30,518 nucleotides of DNA from Candidatus Ryanbacteria bacterium (GCA_943354465.1 CALRCC010000002.1:1-30518); one strand, 5' to 3'. Shown: positions 1 to 8,524, counted from the first letter of the stretch. Made by a program: numbers and translations. The notes: generated from the sequence alone by a model not told the origin.

Positions 1-90
1 CCTCCACCGCCTCCACCTGGACCTCCACCTCCACCTCCACCTCCACCTCCACCTCCACCTCCACCACCTCCACCTCCACCTCCACCAGGA
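1..90 (+). repeat. CCTCCA hexamer microsatellite encoding polyproline
   Basis: The hexamer CCTCCA is repeated about 14 times with a few interruptions (CCG, GGA, CCACCA). It stays in frame and encodes proline runs. Such tracts can change length by slippage in six-base steps without breaking the frame, and they can be collapsed in assemblies. The repeat reaches the window edge, so its true length is unknown. Confidence 0.9.
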
Positions 91-585
91 TCGTTTACAA
101 TTGAGCATGCTCTTCCGTCTGAGTGCACTGGTTCACCGTGTGATATTGATTCTCATTCGGCACATCCAGTATCAGATATCCAAATTGATGGCTCCGGCAT
201 TTCCAGCAGAATAAAGTTAAAGGTTTCTCCAGTAGGCGATTTTACAAATCAAGTAAAGTTAACTCTTGATGGTGTCTGCGCAGAATCTTCGGCAAATTCA
301 TACACTGTTGATGCAGGCGACTGTAATATTGAGTTTCTAGATTCTTCTACGGGCAAGCTAACTCCTATGTTTGGTGGATCGGCGACAGTTGAAAAAATAG
401 TAAATATAAATAGTATTATAGAGTTTAGAGTAAGGCGATTTTCATCGTTCGCGAATCAAAGATCTTTTTTGAAAATCAAAGGTGTTGAGTCTGCTAATGG
501 TAGTGTTGTCAACGGAGGCAAAACTGCAGATAATTATCTATTGTTTGTGACAGGCGCAGGCACTTCAGGTTATCGTCCACAATAA
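1..585 (+). CDS. C-terminal part of a proline-rich, probably extracellular protein
   Basis: The reading frame is open from base 1 and ends with TAA at 583-585, so the start lies upstream of the window. The first 30 or so codons are almost all proline, broken by single glycines, and form a stiff polyproline linker. About 165 residues follow that are rich in Ser, Thr, Val, Asp and Gly, with four cysteines near the start of the tail that could form disulfides, and the protein ends in GYRPQ. No catalytic motif or family was recognised. A low-complexity linker followed by a beta-rich tail suggests a cell-surface or secreted protein, but this is inference. A conventional annotation might report only a shorter ORF from the ATG at 367; the upstream codons are clearly continuous with it. 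Confidence 0.7.
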   Translation, partial: PPPPPPGPPPPPPPPPPPPPPPPPPPPPPGSFTIEHALPSECTGSPCDIDSHSAHPVSDIQIDGSGISSRIKLKVSPVGDFTNQVKLTLDGVCAESSANSYTVDAGDCNIEFLDSSTGKLTPMFGGSATVEKIVNINSIIEFRVRRFSSFANQRSFLKIKGVESANGSVVNGGKTADNYLLFVTGAGTSGYRPQ

Positions 586-596
586 ATCATTTTCCT

Positions 597-624
597 TTGA
601 CCGATATCACGCGCATGATACAAT
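597..624 (+). promoter_or_regulatory. Promoter of the trxB-fba carbon operon, likely leaderless
   Basis: TTGACC at 597-602 is followed after 16 bases by TACAAT at 619-624, with TG at 616-617 one base before the -10 box (an extended -10). The ATG of trxB is at 631, only six bases after the -10 box, so transcription should begin at or within a base or two of the start codon. Confidence 0.7.
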
Positions 625-630
625 GCGCCC

Positions 631-1569
631 ATGTATGATCTTGTAATTGTCGGCGGAGGGCCTGCGGGAGTAGCCGCAGGAGTCTATGCCGCGCGGAAAA
701 AACTTTCAACTCTACTCATCACTGAATCGTTTGGCGGGCAATCAGAAGTATCTACCGATGTGCAAAATTGGATCGGCACAAAAAATATTTCTGGTTTTGA
801 TCTGGCGCAGGATCTCGAAGGACATGTGCGAGCACAAGAATCTATTGTGATCGTGACTGGTGATCGCGCCAAATTGATAACGCAAGAATCAGACAAATCG
901 TTTGCCGTACTAACAGAAGGTGGCATCACCCACAAAGCAAGGACTGTTGTTTTGGGCTCTGGTTCGCGTAGGCGCAAGCTAGGCATCCCAGGCGAAGAAG
1001 AATTCAATGGCAAAGGGGTCGCGTATTGTTCTACATGCGATGCGCCTCTTTTTAGTGGTAAAGATGTCGCAGTGGTTGGCGGAGGCAACGCTGGACTGGA
1101 GGCCGCTCTTGATCTGGTACCGTATGCCAAAAAGATTTATTTACTTGAATATGGCACAGCTCTCAAAGGCGACCCCATCACTCAAGAAAAAGTGCAAAAG
1201 GCGGGCGTGCAAGTTATCTTCAATGCACAGACTTCGGCAATTTACGGCGATAAAGACGGCAAATTTGTAGCAGAATTAGAATATCAAGACAAACAATCTG
1301 GCGAGAAAAAGCGTTTGGCTGTTGGTGGCGTGTTTGTTGAGATTGGCGCCGTGCCAAACTCCGAGATGGTAAAAGATCTAGTAACTATCAACAAGATAGG
1401 CGAAGTCGTTATTGATCATCGTACTGCGGCTACTTCACGCGAAGGTATATGGGCGGCGGGCGATGTGACTGATGCTATGTATAAGCAAAACAATGTCTCC
1501 GCTGGTGACGCGGTCAAAGCCGCACTTTCGGCATATTTATATATCCAGCGTATTATTGATATAAAGTAA
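631..1569 (+). CDS. trxB: Thioredoxin reductase-like NAD(P)H/FAD oxidoreductase
   Basis: This 312-residue protein has the length and layout of bacterial thioredoxin reductase. An N-terminal FAD-binding GGGPAG motif lies at residues 8-13. The redox-active pair C133 and C136 sits in a CSTCDAP context matching the family's CATCDG. A second nucleotide-binding GGGNAG motif follows at about residues 150-155, and AAGDV near the C-terminus binds FAD. It would pass electrons from NAD(P)H to thioredoxin or a related disulfide protein in the cytosol. It is the first gene of the carbon operon, four bases before gapA. The start at 631 is fixed by the promoter six bases upstream; there is no Shine-Dalgarno site. 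A ferredoxin/flavodoxin reductase of the same fold is the main alternative, but the CxxC favours TrxB. Confidence 0.9.
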   Translation: MYDLVIVGGGPAGVAAGVYAARKKLSTLLITESFGGQSEVSTDVQNWIGTKNISGFDLAQDLEGHVRAQESIVIVTGDRAKLITQESDKSFAVLTEGGITHKARTVVLGSGSRRRKLGIPGEEEFNGKGVAYCSTCDAPLFSGKDVAVVGGGNAGLEAALDLVPYAKKIYLLEYGTALKGDPITQEKVQKAGVQVIFNAQTSAIYGDKDGKFVAELEYQDKQSGEKKRLAVGGVFVEIGAVPNSEMVKDLVTINKIGEVVIDHRTAATSREGIWAAGDVTDAMYKQNNVSAGDAVKAALSAYLYIQRIIDIK

Positions 1570-1573
1570 ATCT

Positions 1574-2596
1574 ATGAAAATCGCTATAAATGGTTTTGGC
1601 AGGATCGGCAGACTTTTTTTACGGCAAGCGTTTGGTACAAAAAATATTGATATAGTAGCTATCAACGATCTTGGCGATGTTGATAATCTCGCGTACTTGT
1701 TGACTCACGATACCGTGTATGGCAAGTGGGATCATATAGTAAAAGCCGACAATATAAAAAAAACAATTACGATTGATGGCGCCGTCATACAATTTGTACA
1801 AGAGCGCGAGATATCAAAGCTACCGTGGGGCGCGCTCGGCGTTGATGTTGTAGTTGAGTCCACCGGACTTTTTGAATCATTTGAAAAGTCGCGTCCGCAT
1901 CTATCAGCTGGTGCAAAGCGCGTTGTGATTACGGCTCCAGCAAAAGACGACGATAGTACAGACGCCAAAACGGTGCTTTGCGGTATCAACGAGTCAGATC
2001 TCAAATCAATCGTTATCTCGTCAAATGGATCATGCACGACAAACTCCGTATCTCCTGTCATGGCGATACTCTCTGAAAATCCTGGTATTGAGCACGCTAT
2101 ACTTTCAACAGTACACGCGTATACGGCTACACAGCATCTTGTTGATGGGCCTGACGGCAAAGATTGGCGTCGTGGTAGAGCGGCGGCGCAAAACATTGTG
2201 CCATCTACGACTGGCGCTGGTATTGCTGTCACTCGCGTAGTACCGAGTCTCAAGGGTAAATTTGACGGCATCTCGCTTCGCGTTCCTGTGTCAGCTGGAT
2301 CTATTTCTGATATAACTTTTGTTACAAAACGATCGGTAACAGCAGATGAGATAAATGATATTTTACGCAAGGCGTCAGCAGAGCCACGATGGGAGGGGAT
2401 TTTGAAAGTTAGCGATGACGAGCTTGTATCGTCAGATATTATCGGCGAGCCGTACGGAGCGATCATAGACGCAAAATTTACGCGCGTTGTAGATGGCAAG
2501 CTTGTTAAAGTTTTGTCATGGTATGACAACGAATATGGATACGCGCGAACATTGCTTCTTCATGTACAAAGAGCAGGCGAGTCTTTATCACAATGA
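1574..2596 (+). CDS. gapA: Type I glyceraldehyde-3-phosphate dehydrogenase
   Basis: This 340-residue protein oxidises glyceraldehyde 3-phosphate to 1,3-bisphosphoglycerate with NAD and inorganic phosphate. The N-terminus carries the NAD-binding GFGRIGR motif. The catalytic cysteine is C154 in SNGSCTTN (SNASCTTN in most homologues) and its partner is H181 in STVHAYTATQ. The substrate-binding segment with RAAAQNIVPSTTGA is intact, as is the C-terminal WYDNEYGY signature. The gene starts four bases after trxB, and its TGA overlaps the ATG of rpiB, so the two are probably translationally coupled. It takes the triose phosphate made by the transketolase and aldolase steps encoded downstream. Confidence 0.97.
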   Translation: MKIAINGFGRIGRLFLRQAFGTKNIDIVAINDLGDVDNLAYLLTHDTVYGKWDHIVKADNIKKTITIDGAVIQFVQEREISKLPWGALGVDVVVESTGLFESFEKSRPHLSAGAKRVVITAPAKDDDSTDAKTVLCGINESDLKSIVISSNGSCTTNSVSPVMAILSENPGIEHAILSTVHAYTATQHLVDGPDGKDWRRGRAAAQNIVPSTTGAGIAVTRVVPSLKGKFDGISLRVPVSAGSISDITFVTKRSVTADEINDILRKASAEPRWEGILKVSDDELVSSDIIGEPYGAIIDAKFTRVVDGKLVKVLSWYDNEYGYARTLLLHVQRAGESLSQ

Positions 2597-3042
2597 AAAT
2601 ATATTTAGCGTCTGATCACGCAGGGTTCCATCACAAAGAAGCCATAGCAAAGATGCTGATTGACGCGCATCATGAGGTCATAGACAAGGGCGCATTTCAG
2701 GAAGATCCGTTAGACGATTATCCAGGGTTGATAAGACTTGCAGTACAGCCAATGTCAAAAGAAAAAGGCGCTTTGGCGATTGTGTTCGGTGGATCAGGGC
2801 AGGGAGAGGCGATTGTTGCAAATAGAATGACTGGCATTCGCGCTGCAGTTTATTATGGTGGCCAGCTCGATATCATAAAGCTTTCTCGCGAGCACAATGA
2901 TGCAAATGTCTTGGCGATTGGGGCACGATTTATTTCTATTGATGAGGCAAAGATAGCCGTATCACTATGGTTAGATACGCCGTTTTCTGGCGATGAGCGT
3001 CATGCGCGCCGTATTGCAGACATTGATAGCAAAAATATATGA
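2593..3042 (+). CDS. rpiB: Ribose-5-phosphate isomerase B
   Basis: This 149-residue RpiB/LacAB-family protein interconverts ribose 5-phosphate and ribulose 5-phosphate. It starts with the family signature ASDHAGF. The usual active-site cysteine segment (CGTGIG in E. coli-type enzymes) is replaced by GGSGQGE, with E72 in the position the Mycobacterium-type enzymes use as catalytic base, followed by ANRMTGIRAA. The later SREHNDANVLAIGAR segment is conserved. The ATG overlaps the gapA stop by four bases and the gene's own TGA overlaps rpe by four bases. The Mycobacterium-like assignment of the catalytic residue rests on family knowledge. Confidence 0.92.
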   Translation: MKIYLASDHAGFHHKEAIAKMLIDAHHEVIDKGAFQEDPLDDYPGLIRLAVQPMSKEKGALAIVFGGSGQGEAIVANRMTGIRAAVYYGGQLDIIKLSREHNDANVLAIGARFISIDEAKIAVSLWLDTPFSGDERHARRIADIDSKNI

Positions 3043-3677
3043 CGGAGATTGTGCCAGCAATAAATGTGCGCACATTTGCAGAGGTTGAAAAGCAGATACG
3101 CATAGCAGAAAAATACGCACGCTGGATTCATGTTGATGTAGCTGATGGTTCATTTACGCCAGATGCTGTTTGGCATGACGCGCGCGATCTTTTAAACTTT
3201 ACTTCGTCGGCATCTATAGAGATTCATTTGATGGTGACTGACCCAATGTCAAAAATTATTGAATGGCTCAAGACTCCGATGGCACGACTTATTTTTCATA
3301 TTGAGACGACAGATGATCCTCGCGGTATTATCCGTATGTTGCGTGAGGCTGGCGTCGAGGCAGGTCTCGCTATAGCACCACAAACAGCTCCAGATATTTT
3401 GTTGCCGTACGCGGACGATGTCCAGCTTTTTCAAACGCTTGCCGTATCCCCGGGTCCAGCAGGACAGAGCTTTGATAAAAATACTCTTGAGAAAATTGCT
3501 TTTTTGCGTGCACATGCCCCCAATGTGCCGATTGAAGTTGATGGAGGTATCAAAGAAGGTGTAGCAAAATCTTGCGCGCATGCTGGTGCTTCTTTTGTGG
3601 TTGTTGGGTCGGCGCTTTTTTTAGGCGATTCTACTTTTGGTGAGTCTTTTGAAAAATTACAGCGCGATGTCGCCTAA
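3039..3677 (+). CDS. rpe: Ribulose-phosphate 3-epimerase
   Basis: This 212-residue TIM-barrel protein epimerises ribulose 5-phosphate to xylulose 5-phosphate, a transketolase substrate. The family segments appear in order: HVDVADGSFTPD (usually VDVMDGHFVPN), EIHLMVTDP, a phosphate-binding SPGPAGQSF (VNPGFGGQ in classic enzymes), and EVDGGI followed by VVVGSALF. The first and third motifs are divergent. The usual histidine after the first aspartate motif is not in its normal context, so activity is likely but less certain than for the neighbours. The gene overlaps rpiB by four bases and the CapA-like gene by eleven. A hexulose-phosphate synthase-type relative is a less likely alternative. Confidence 0.85.
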   Translation: MTEIVPAINVRTFAEVEKQIRIAEKYARWIHVDVADGSFTPDAVWHDARDLLNFTSSASIEIHLMVTDPMSKIIEWLKTPMARLIFHIETTDDPRGIIRMLREAGVEAGLAIAPQTAPDILLPYADDVQLFQTLAVSPGPAGQSFDKNTLEKIAFLRAHAPNVPIEVDGGIKEGVAKSCAHAGASFVVVGSALFLGDSTFGESFEKLQRDVA

Positions 3678-4671
3678 ACTTTATTTTAAGACGATTCTGC
3701 ACATTAGCGCCACGATCATTGGTGGCGTAGTGCTCGGTTCTTTATCTTTTTCAGCTGTAAATTATTTTGGAGATGGCATTCCCACAGTAGAGTCGTATAC
3801 GGATGTGCGTGATGATGATCATATCAAGCTACTCTTCGTCGGCGATATTATGATGGACAGAGGTATCCGCGCCAAGGTTAAAAAAAATCATGGTGATTAT
3901 CTTTTCCCGTTTGTGCATATGATTGACAGGTTGAGCTCCGCTGACATCACTTTTGGAAATCTTGAAGGACCTGTATCTGACGTTGGCAGTAGGAGCGGAT
4001 CGATATATTCGTTTCGTATGGACCCAATGGTAACGCAAGCTTTGTATGATGTGGGATTTGATATCGTATCACTTGCCAACAATCATATGGGAGATTATGG
4101 GCGCGAAGCTATGGAAGATACAATGCGCCGTTTGCACAATGCAGGCATTCAATACACAGGCGCTGGATTGGATAAAAAAGAAGCGTATGATGTGACAGTT
4201 ATAGAACGAGGCAACACAAAGATAGGATTTTTGGGTTTTTCAGACATTGGGCCAAGATGGATGCAGGCAGGCGATAAATCTTCAGGTATCGCGATCGCTG
4301 GTATAGAAATTATCAATAAGTCCGTTCGACAGGCGCGAGATAAGACTGATATACTGATAGTATCATTTCATTTTGGCGAAGAATATAAGACGCGCTCGCA
4401 AATCGAACAGCAGATATTGGCGCGCAAGGCGATAGATGCAGGCGCCGATATCGTAATAGGGCATCATCCGCATGTTGCACAAGAGATTGAGCAATATAAA
4501 AATGGAGTGATAGCATATAGTCTTGGCAATTTTATTTTTGATCAAGCATTTTCAAAAGATACAAAGGAAGCTTTGATGTTTGAAGTAGATATTAAAAATA
4601 AGAAGATATATGATTTTAAAGCAATACCCATTAAGTTTAATACAGATTTTCAGCCAATAATCGTACAATGA
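3667..4671 (+). CDS. CapA-family (PGA_cap) membrane-anchored metallophosphatase-like protein
   Basis: The chosen start at 3667 gives 334 residues and an eleven-base overlap with rpe; an in-frame ATG at 3637 would overlap by 41 and is less likely. An N-terminal hydrophobic segment (about residues 7-30) should anchor the protein with its catalytic domain outside. Calcineurin-like motifs of the CapA family follow: FVGDIMMDR, FGNLEGP, LANNHMGDYG, FHFGEEY, GHHPHV and YSLGNFIFDQ. CapA proteins take part in poly-gamma-glutamate or related surface polymer handling, and the substrate here is unknown. A surface protein between rpe and transketolase is unexpected. The four-base overlap with the next gene suggests co-translation all the same. 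Confidence 0.85.
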   Translation: MSPKLYFKTILHISATIIGGVVLGSLSFSAVNYFGDGIPTVESYTDVRDDDHIKLLFVGDIMMDRGIRAKVKKNHGDYLFPFVHMIDRLSSADITFGNLEGPVSDVGSRSGSIYSFRMDPMVTQALYDVGFDIVSLANNHMGDYGREAMEDTMRRLHNAGIQYTGAGLDKKEAYDVTVIERGNTKIGFLGFSDIGPRWMQAGDKSSGIAIAGIEIINKSVRQARDKTDILIVSFHFGEEYKTRSQIEQQILARKAIDAGADIVIGHHPHVAQEIEQYKNGVIAYSLGNFIFDQAFSKDTKEALMFEVDIKNKKIYDFKAIPIKFNTDFQPIIVQ

Positions 4672-5555
4672 ATTATGTAGACGACAAAAAAGTAATTGAG
4701 CTAGAACTCAAGGCAAATGATATCCGCCAGTCTATCATTGAGATGCTTGTATCTGCGGGGTCAGGACATTCGGCTGGACCACTCGGTATGGCGGATGTTT
4801 TTACTGCACTTTATTTTCATTTACTAAAGCACGATCCCAAAAATCCAGCGCTCGTTGATCGCGATTTTGTAGTATTATCAAACGGTCATATTTGTCCAGT
4901 ACAGTATGCAACTCTTGCTCACGCAGGATACTTTCCGGTAGAAGAATTGAAAACATTACGCAAGTTTGGCTCGCGCTTGCAGGGTCATCCTCATCGTACA
5001 AAATTGCCGGGCATTGAGACGAGCTCCGGACCTCTTGGTAGCGGTATCGCTCAAGCGGTAGGTATGGCGATCGCACTTCGTATGGATAAAAAAACAAATT
5101 TTGTCTATGGCCTAGTCAGCGATGGCGAGCAAGACTGTGGTATCGCATGGGAGGCGGCCATGTTGGCTGGTCGTGAACAGCTTTGGAACTTGATAGCGAT
5201 TATGGATCGCAACAATATTCAAATTGACGGTTTTACTGAAGATATTATGCCGTTAGAGCCTTTGCGCGCGAAATATGAGGCATTTGGCTGGCATGTCATA
5301 GATGTTGACGGGCACAATATGGCAGAGATTGTTAATGCGGTTGAGGAAGCAAAAGCTATTTATGAAAAACCAAAGATGATTATAGCCCATACTATACCAG
5401 GGAAAGGAGTCGATTTTATGGAGCGTCGCTTTGAATGGCATGGCAATCCTCCTGGCAAGGGCCCCATTGATAAAGTGCCAGCAGACAGGCAGGCAGAGGA
5501 AGCATTGCGCGAGTTGCGCACTCTTAATGGCAAAATACGCAGTGAACACGAATGA
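4668..5555 (+). CDS. tkt: Transketolase, N-terminal (thiamine diphosphate-binding) subunit
   Basis: This 295-residue protein matches the N-terminal half of transketolase. GSGHSAGPLGMAD near the N-terminus supplies the conserved histidine region. The cofactor- and Mg-binding stretch SDGEQDCGIAWEAAM continues to DRNNIQIDG, as in the GDG-N signature, and HTIPGKG follows later. It ends after the first domain and its stop overlaps the ATG of the gene for the second half by four bases. Together the two subunits transfer two-carbon units between xylulose 5-phosphate and ribose 5-phosphate or erythrose 4-phosphate. Split transketolases are common in archaea, some Firmicutes and CPR genomes. Confidence 0.95.
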   Translation: MNYVDDKKVIELELKANDIRQSIIEMLVSAGSGHSAGPLGMADVFTALYFHLLKHDPKNPALVDRDFVVLSNGHICPVQYATLAHAGYFPVEELKTLRKFGSRLQGHPHRTKLPGIETSSGPLGSGIAQAVGMAIALRMDKKTNFVYGLVSDGEQDCGIAWEAAMLAGREQLWNLIAIMDRNNIQIDGFTEDIMPLEPLRAKYEAFGWHVIDVDGHNMAEIVNAVEEAKAIYEKPKMIIAHTIPGKGVDFMERRFEWHGNPPGKGPIDKVPADRQAEEALRELRTLNGKIRSEHE

Positions 5556-6556
5556 TATTTAAAAACGCACAACTTCATGAGGACTCTCTTGATATTGCAA
5601 AGCTCGAGCAAAAACCAACACGCGCAGGTTTTGGAGAAGGATTGGTAGAAGCTGGCGATAAAGACCCGAGCATAGTCGCGCTTTGTGCCGATCTTACTGA
5701 ATCAACTATGATCTTGCCGTTTAAGAAAAAATATCCAGCGCGATTTGTTGAGATCGGTGTCGCGGAGCAAAATATGGCAGGAGTTGCATCTGGTATGTCC
5801 GCTATTGGCAAGTTACCAGTCATTTCTTCATACGCGATGTTTAGCCCAGGACGCAATTGGGAGCAGATTCGCACTACTATTTGTTATAACGAACAGCCAG
5901 TTATTATAGTGGGTTCGCACGCTGGGGTTTCCGTAGGTCCTGATGGTGCGACACATCAAGCCGTAGAAGATATGGCGATTATGCGCGTATTGCCAAACAT
6001 GACTGTCGTCTCACCATGCGATATGGTGGAGGCCAAGAAGGCGATACTCGCCGCCGCCGTACTACGCAAACCTCTTTACTTACGCCTTCATCGAGAAAAA
6101 AGTCCTATTTTTACTACGCTGGCAACTCCGTTTGAGATTGGCAAGGCAGAGATATTTTTTGATTCTGATGCTAGTGCGTGCGACGTTGCTATTATCGCTA
6201 CAGGGCCGTTGGTTCATAATGCGTTGTTGGCGGCAGGCGAGCTGGAAAAACTTGGCAAAAAAGTGCGCGTTATAAATTGTCATACTATAAAACCTCTTGA
6301 TGAAAAAACTATTTTAGACGCGGCACGTATGGCACGTCACATAGTCACAGTAGAAGAGCATCAAGTAGCAGGAGGACTTGGCTCTGCAGTAGCGGAGCTT
6401 GTAGCTAGAGAATATCCAGTGCCCATAGAATTTGTTGGCGTGCAAAATCGTTTTGGAGAGTCGGGCGATAAAAATGAACTTATAGAGTATTTTGGCATGG
6501 GGGTCTCTCATATAGTCTCTGCGGCGCAAAAAGTTATGAACCGATCTAATCAATAA
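5552..6556 (+). CDS. tkt: Transketolase, C-terminal subunit
   Basis: This 334-residue protein corresponds to the pyrimidine-binding and C-terminal domains of transketolase. After a short leader the match begins at TRAGFGEGLVEAG. The segment FVEIGVAEQNMAGVASGMS contains the glutamate that activates thiamine diphosphate, and GSHAGVSVGPDGATHQAVED follows as in the family. The C-terminal domain ends with the usual VEEHQVAGGLGSAVAE and FGESG segments. It forms a heterodimer or heterotetramer with the product of the preceding gene, with which it overlaps by four bases. 1-Deoxyxylulose-5-phosphate synthase C-terminal half is excluded by the paired N-terminal gene. Confidence 0.95.
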   Translation: MIFKNAQLHEDSLDIAKLEQKPTRAGFGEGLVEAGDKDPSIVALCADLTESTMILPFKKKYPARFVEIGVAEQNMAGVASGMSAIGKLPVISSYAMFSPGRNWEQIRTTICYNEQPVIIVGSHAGVSVGPDGATHQAVEDMAIMRVLPNMTVVSPCDMVEAKKAILAAAVLRKPLYLRLHREKSPIFTTLATPFEIGKAEIFFDSDASACDVAIIATGPLVHNALLAAGELEKLGKKVRVINCHTIKPLDEKTILDAARMARHIVTVEEHQVAGGLGSAVAELVAREYPVPIEFVGVQNRFGESGDKNELIEYFGMGVSHIVSAAQKVMNRSNQ

Positions 6557-6558
6557 TT

Positions 6559-7545
6559 ATGAAATACGATTTTTTATCTATTGGCGATGTAGTCACTGAT
6601 GCGTTTATTCGTATTGCTGATGAAGGCGCAGAGCTCATAGATGGCAAGCTAGCTTTTGGGTACGGCGACAAAATTCCTTTTGAGCGCGCGTATATTATCC
6701 CAGCAGTAGGCAATAGCGCAAATGCCGTGGTTGCCGCATCGCGACTTGGTCTTTCTACCGCGTTTATAAGCAATATCGGAGATGACCGTGCCGGAGACGA
6801 TATTTTGACCAAACTCAAAGAAGAGTCTGTCGATATATCGTTTGTGCATCGCAATCAAGGTGTCGCTTCAAATTATCATTATGTATTGTGGTACAAAGAT
6901 GATCGTACGATTCTTATACGACATGAGCGCTATACTTATCATTTGCCAGACATAGATGAACCCAAATGGATTTATTTTAGTTCTGTTGGCGAGCACGCAG
7001 ATCAGTTTCATGATGATGTCGCGACTTATATGCGCCAGCATCCAGACGCGCGCCTTGCGTTTCAGCCTGGTACTTTTCAAATAAAACTCGGTACTCATCG
7101 TCTACGAGATTTATACAAGCGCACAGAGCTTTTTTTCTGTAATCGCGAAGAAGCTATGCGTATCTTGGAAACCGATGACAATGATATCTCCCATTTGGCT
7201 TTGGGCATTCATCGCATAGGTCCAAAAATAGTCGTTATCACAGACGGCCCAAAAGGATCATATACATCTGACGGCACTACTATATGGTATATGCGACCAT
7301 ATCCAGATCCAAAGCCACCATTTGAACGCACGGGGGCGGGGGATTCGTTTTCTTCTACGTTTACATCGGCGTTAGCTTTGGGTTTGAATCTCCAAGAAGC
7401 TATGCGCTGGGGGCCGATAAATTCAATGTCAGTTGTGCAGTACGTCGGCGCACAAGAAGGATTGTTACGCAGATCACAAATTGAAAAATATTTAGCAGAG
7501 GCACCGGCTGATTACATACCAAAAGTATTCGCAAAACTATCATGA
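6559..7545 (+). CDS. PfkB-family sugar kinase
   Basis: This 328-residue ribokinase-superfamily kinase shows the N-terminal GNSANAVVAASRLGL segment with NIGDDRAGDDI, the purine-site segment VVITDGPKGSYTSDG, and the catalytic GAGDS motif at residues 259-263 with D262 as the base. The substrate cannot be read from the sequence; ribokinase, adenosine kinase, fructokinase and 6-phosphofructokinase all share these motifs. It sits between transketolase and class II aldolase, two bases after the former and overlapping the latter by four. That makes phosphorylation of fructose 6-phosphate or sedoheptulose 7-phosphate an attractive but unproven role. No classical PfkA is present in this window. Confidence 0.85.
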   Translation: MKYDFLSIGDVVTDAFIRIADEGAELIDGKLAFGYGDKIPFERAYIIPAVGNSANAVVAASRLGLSTAFISNIGDDRAGDDILTKLKEESVDISFVHRNQGVASNYHYVLWYKDDRTILIRHERYTYHLPDIDEPKWIYFSSVGEHADQFHDDVATYMRQHPDARLAFQPGTFQIKLGTHRLRDLYKRTELFFCNREEAMRILETDDNDISHLALGIHRIGPKIVVITDGPKGSYTSDGTTIWYMRPYPDPKPPFERTGAGDSFSSTFTSALALGLNLQEAMRWGPINSMSVVQYVGAQEGLLRRSQIEKYLAEAPADYIPKVFAKLS

Positions 7546-8411
7546 TTAAACCTCTCAAAGAAGTGTTGGCTAGCGCTACGCGCGAACGATGGGCTGTTCC
7601 GCATTTTAATGTGCCGAACCTCGAGATGCTAAAAGCAATCATTGAGGCGTGCGTGGAGAAACGCTCACCCGTTATGATAGGCACCTCCGAGGGCGAACGC
7701 GAGTTTATCGGGCTTGAACAGGCAGTCGCTCTTGTTAAAAGTTATCGCGACGAATACCAAATGCCGTTTTATCTTAATGCTGATCATACAAAAAGCGTTG
7801 AAAAAGCAAAGCTAGCGATTGATGCCGGATATGATTCTATTCATATCGATCTTTCGAAAGAGTCTCTCGAAGATAATTTGCGCAAAACCAAAGAAGTCGT
7901 CGAATATGCACGTGCAAAAAATGACGCAATATCAGTAGAGGGCGAGATAGGGTATTTGATGACCGATTCTTCAAAAGTATACAAGAGCGCTATTGATGTA
8001 CCGCCGGAAAGTCTAGCAAATCCAGACGATGCATCGCGTTTTGTGCATGAGACAAGCGTTAATCGCTTGGCGCCAGCAGTTGGCAGTATACATGGTATAG
8101 CCCTTAACGAACCGCATTTAGATATACCGCGTATCGCGCGTATCCGTGAGCTTTTACCTGATACAGCATGTGTTTTGCATGGTGGCTCTGGCGTACCTCA
8201 TGATCAGATCAAACAGGCGATCTCGGCCGGTATCTCCAATATTCATATCTCAACCGATCTGCGCGTAGCATTTGTTGATACATTGCGAAAAGAGCTAGAC
8301 GCGGAAAAAGATGAATACGCGCTTTATAAAATTATGGCACCAGAAATCGCAGAGGTAAAAAAAATCGTATTACTTCACATTGACCTTTTCGGCAGCGGCG
8401 GAAAAGCATAG
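7542..8411 (+). CDS. fba: Class II fructose-bisphosphate aldolase
   Basis: This 289-residue zinc-dependent aldolase cleaves or forms fructose 1,6-bisphosphate (GAP plus DHAP). Visible motifs are the catalytic D81 and zinc ligand H82 in LNADHTK, then IHIDLS, VEGEIGYL, a second zinc histidine in GSIHGI, and a third in LHGGSGVP. NIHISTDLR binds the ketose phosphate. The size matches the short class II (GatY/KbaY/Fba) type, so a tagatose-bisphosphate aldolase is possible on sequence alone, but the operon supports Fba. It is the last gene of the carbon operon. No clear terminator follows; an AT-rich palindromic repeat begins 27 bases after the stop. Confidence 0.93.
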   Translation: MIKPLKEVLASATRERWAVPHFNVPNLEMLKAIIEACVEKRSPVMIGTSEGEREFIGLEQAVALVKSYRDEYQMPFYLNADHTKSVEKAKLAIDAGYDSIHIDLSKESLEDNLRKTKEVVEYARAKNDAISVEGEIGYLMTDSSKVYKSAIDVPPESLANPDDASRFVHETSVNRLAPAVGSIHGIALNEPHLDIPRIARIRELLPDTACVLHGGSGVPHDQIKQAISAGISNIHISTDLRVAFVDTLRKELDAEKDEYALYKIMAPEIAEVKKIVLLHIDLFGSGGKA

Positions 8412-8437
8412 TATCCTAATATAAATATTAATTAGTA

Positions 8438-8467
8438 TTCATTAAAAAGCTATAGCGTATTAATGAA
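8438..8467. repeat. 30-bp palindromic repeat, copy 1
   Basis: The arms TTCATTAA and TTAATGAA are perfect reverse complements at the outer edges, and the centre GCTATAGC is itself palindromic. The identical 30 bases recur at 9135-9164 in the same orientation, and identity stops exactly at the edges of the palindrome. This copy lies between fba and the PaaX/Cas2-like gene, about 57 bases before that gene's start. Confidence 0.95.
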
Positions 8468-8524
8468 GCCAACTGTGTATGCGCAGGTTAAAAGAAATAA
8501 AATATAAATAAATAATAAAAAAGT

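Noticed and set aside
1732..2529. 265-codon open frame on the minus strand across gapA
   Set aside because: It is antisense to a highly conserved gene and its translation shows no family pattern.
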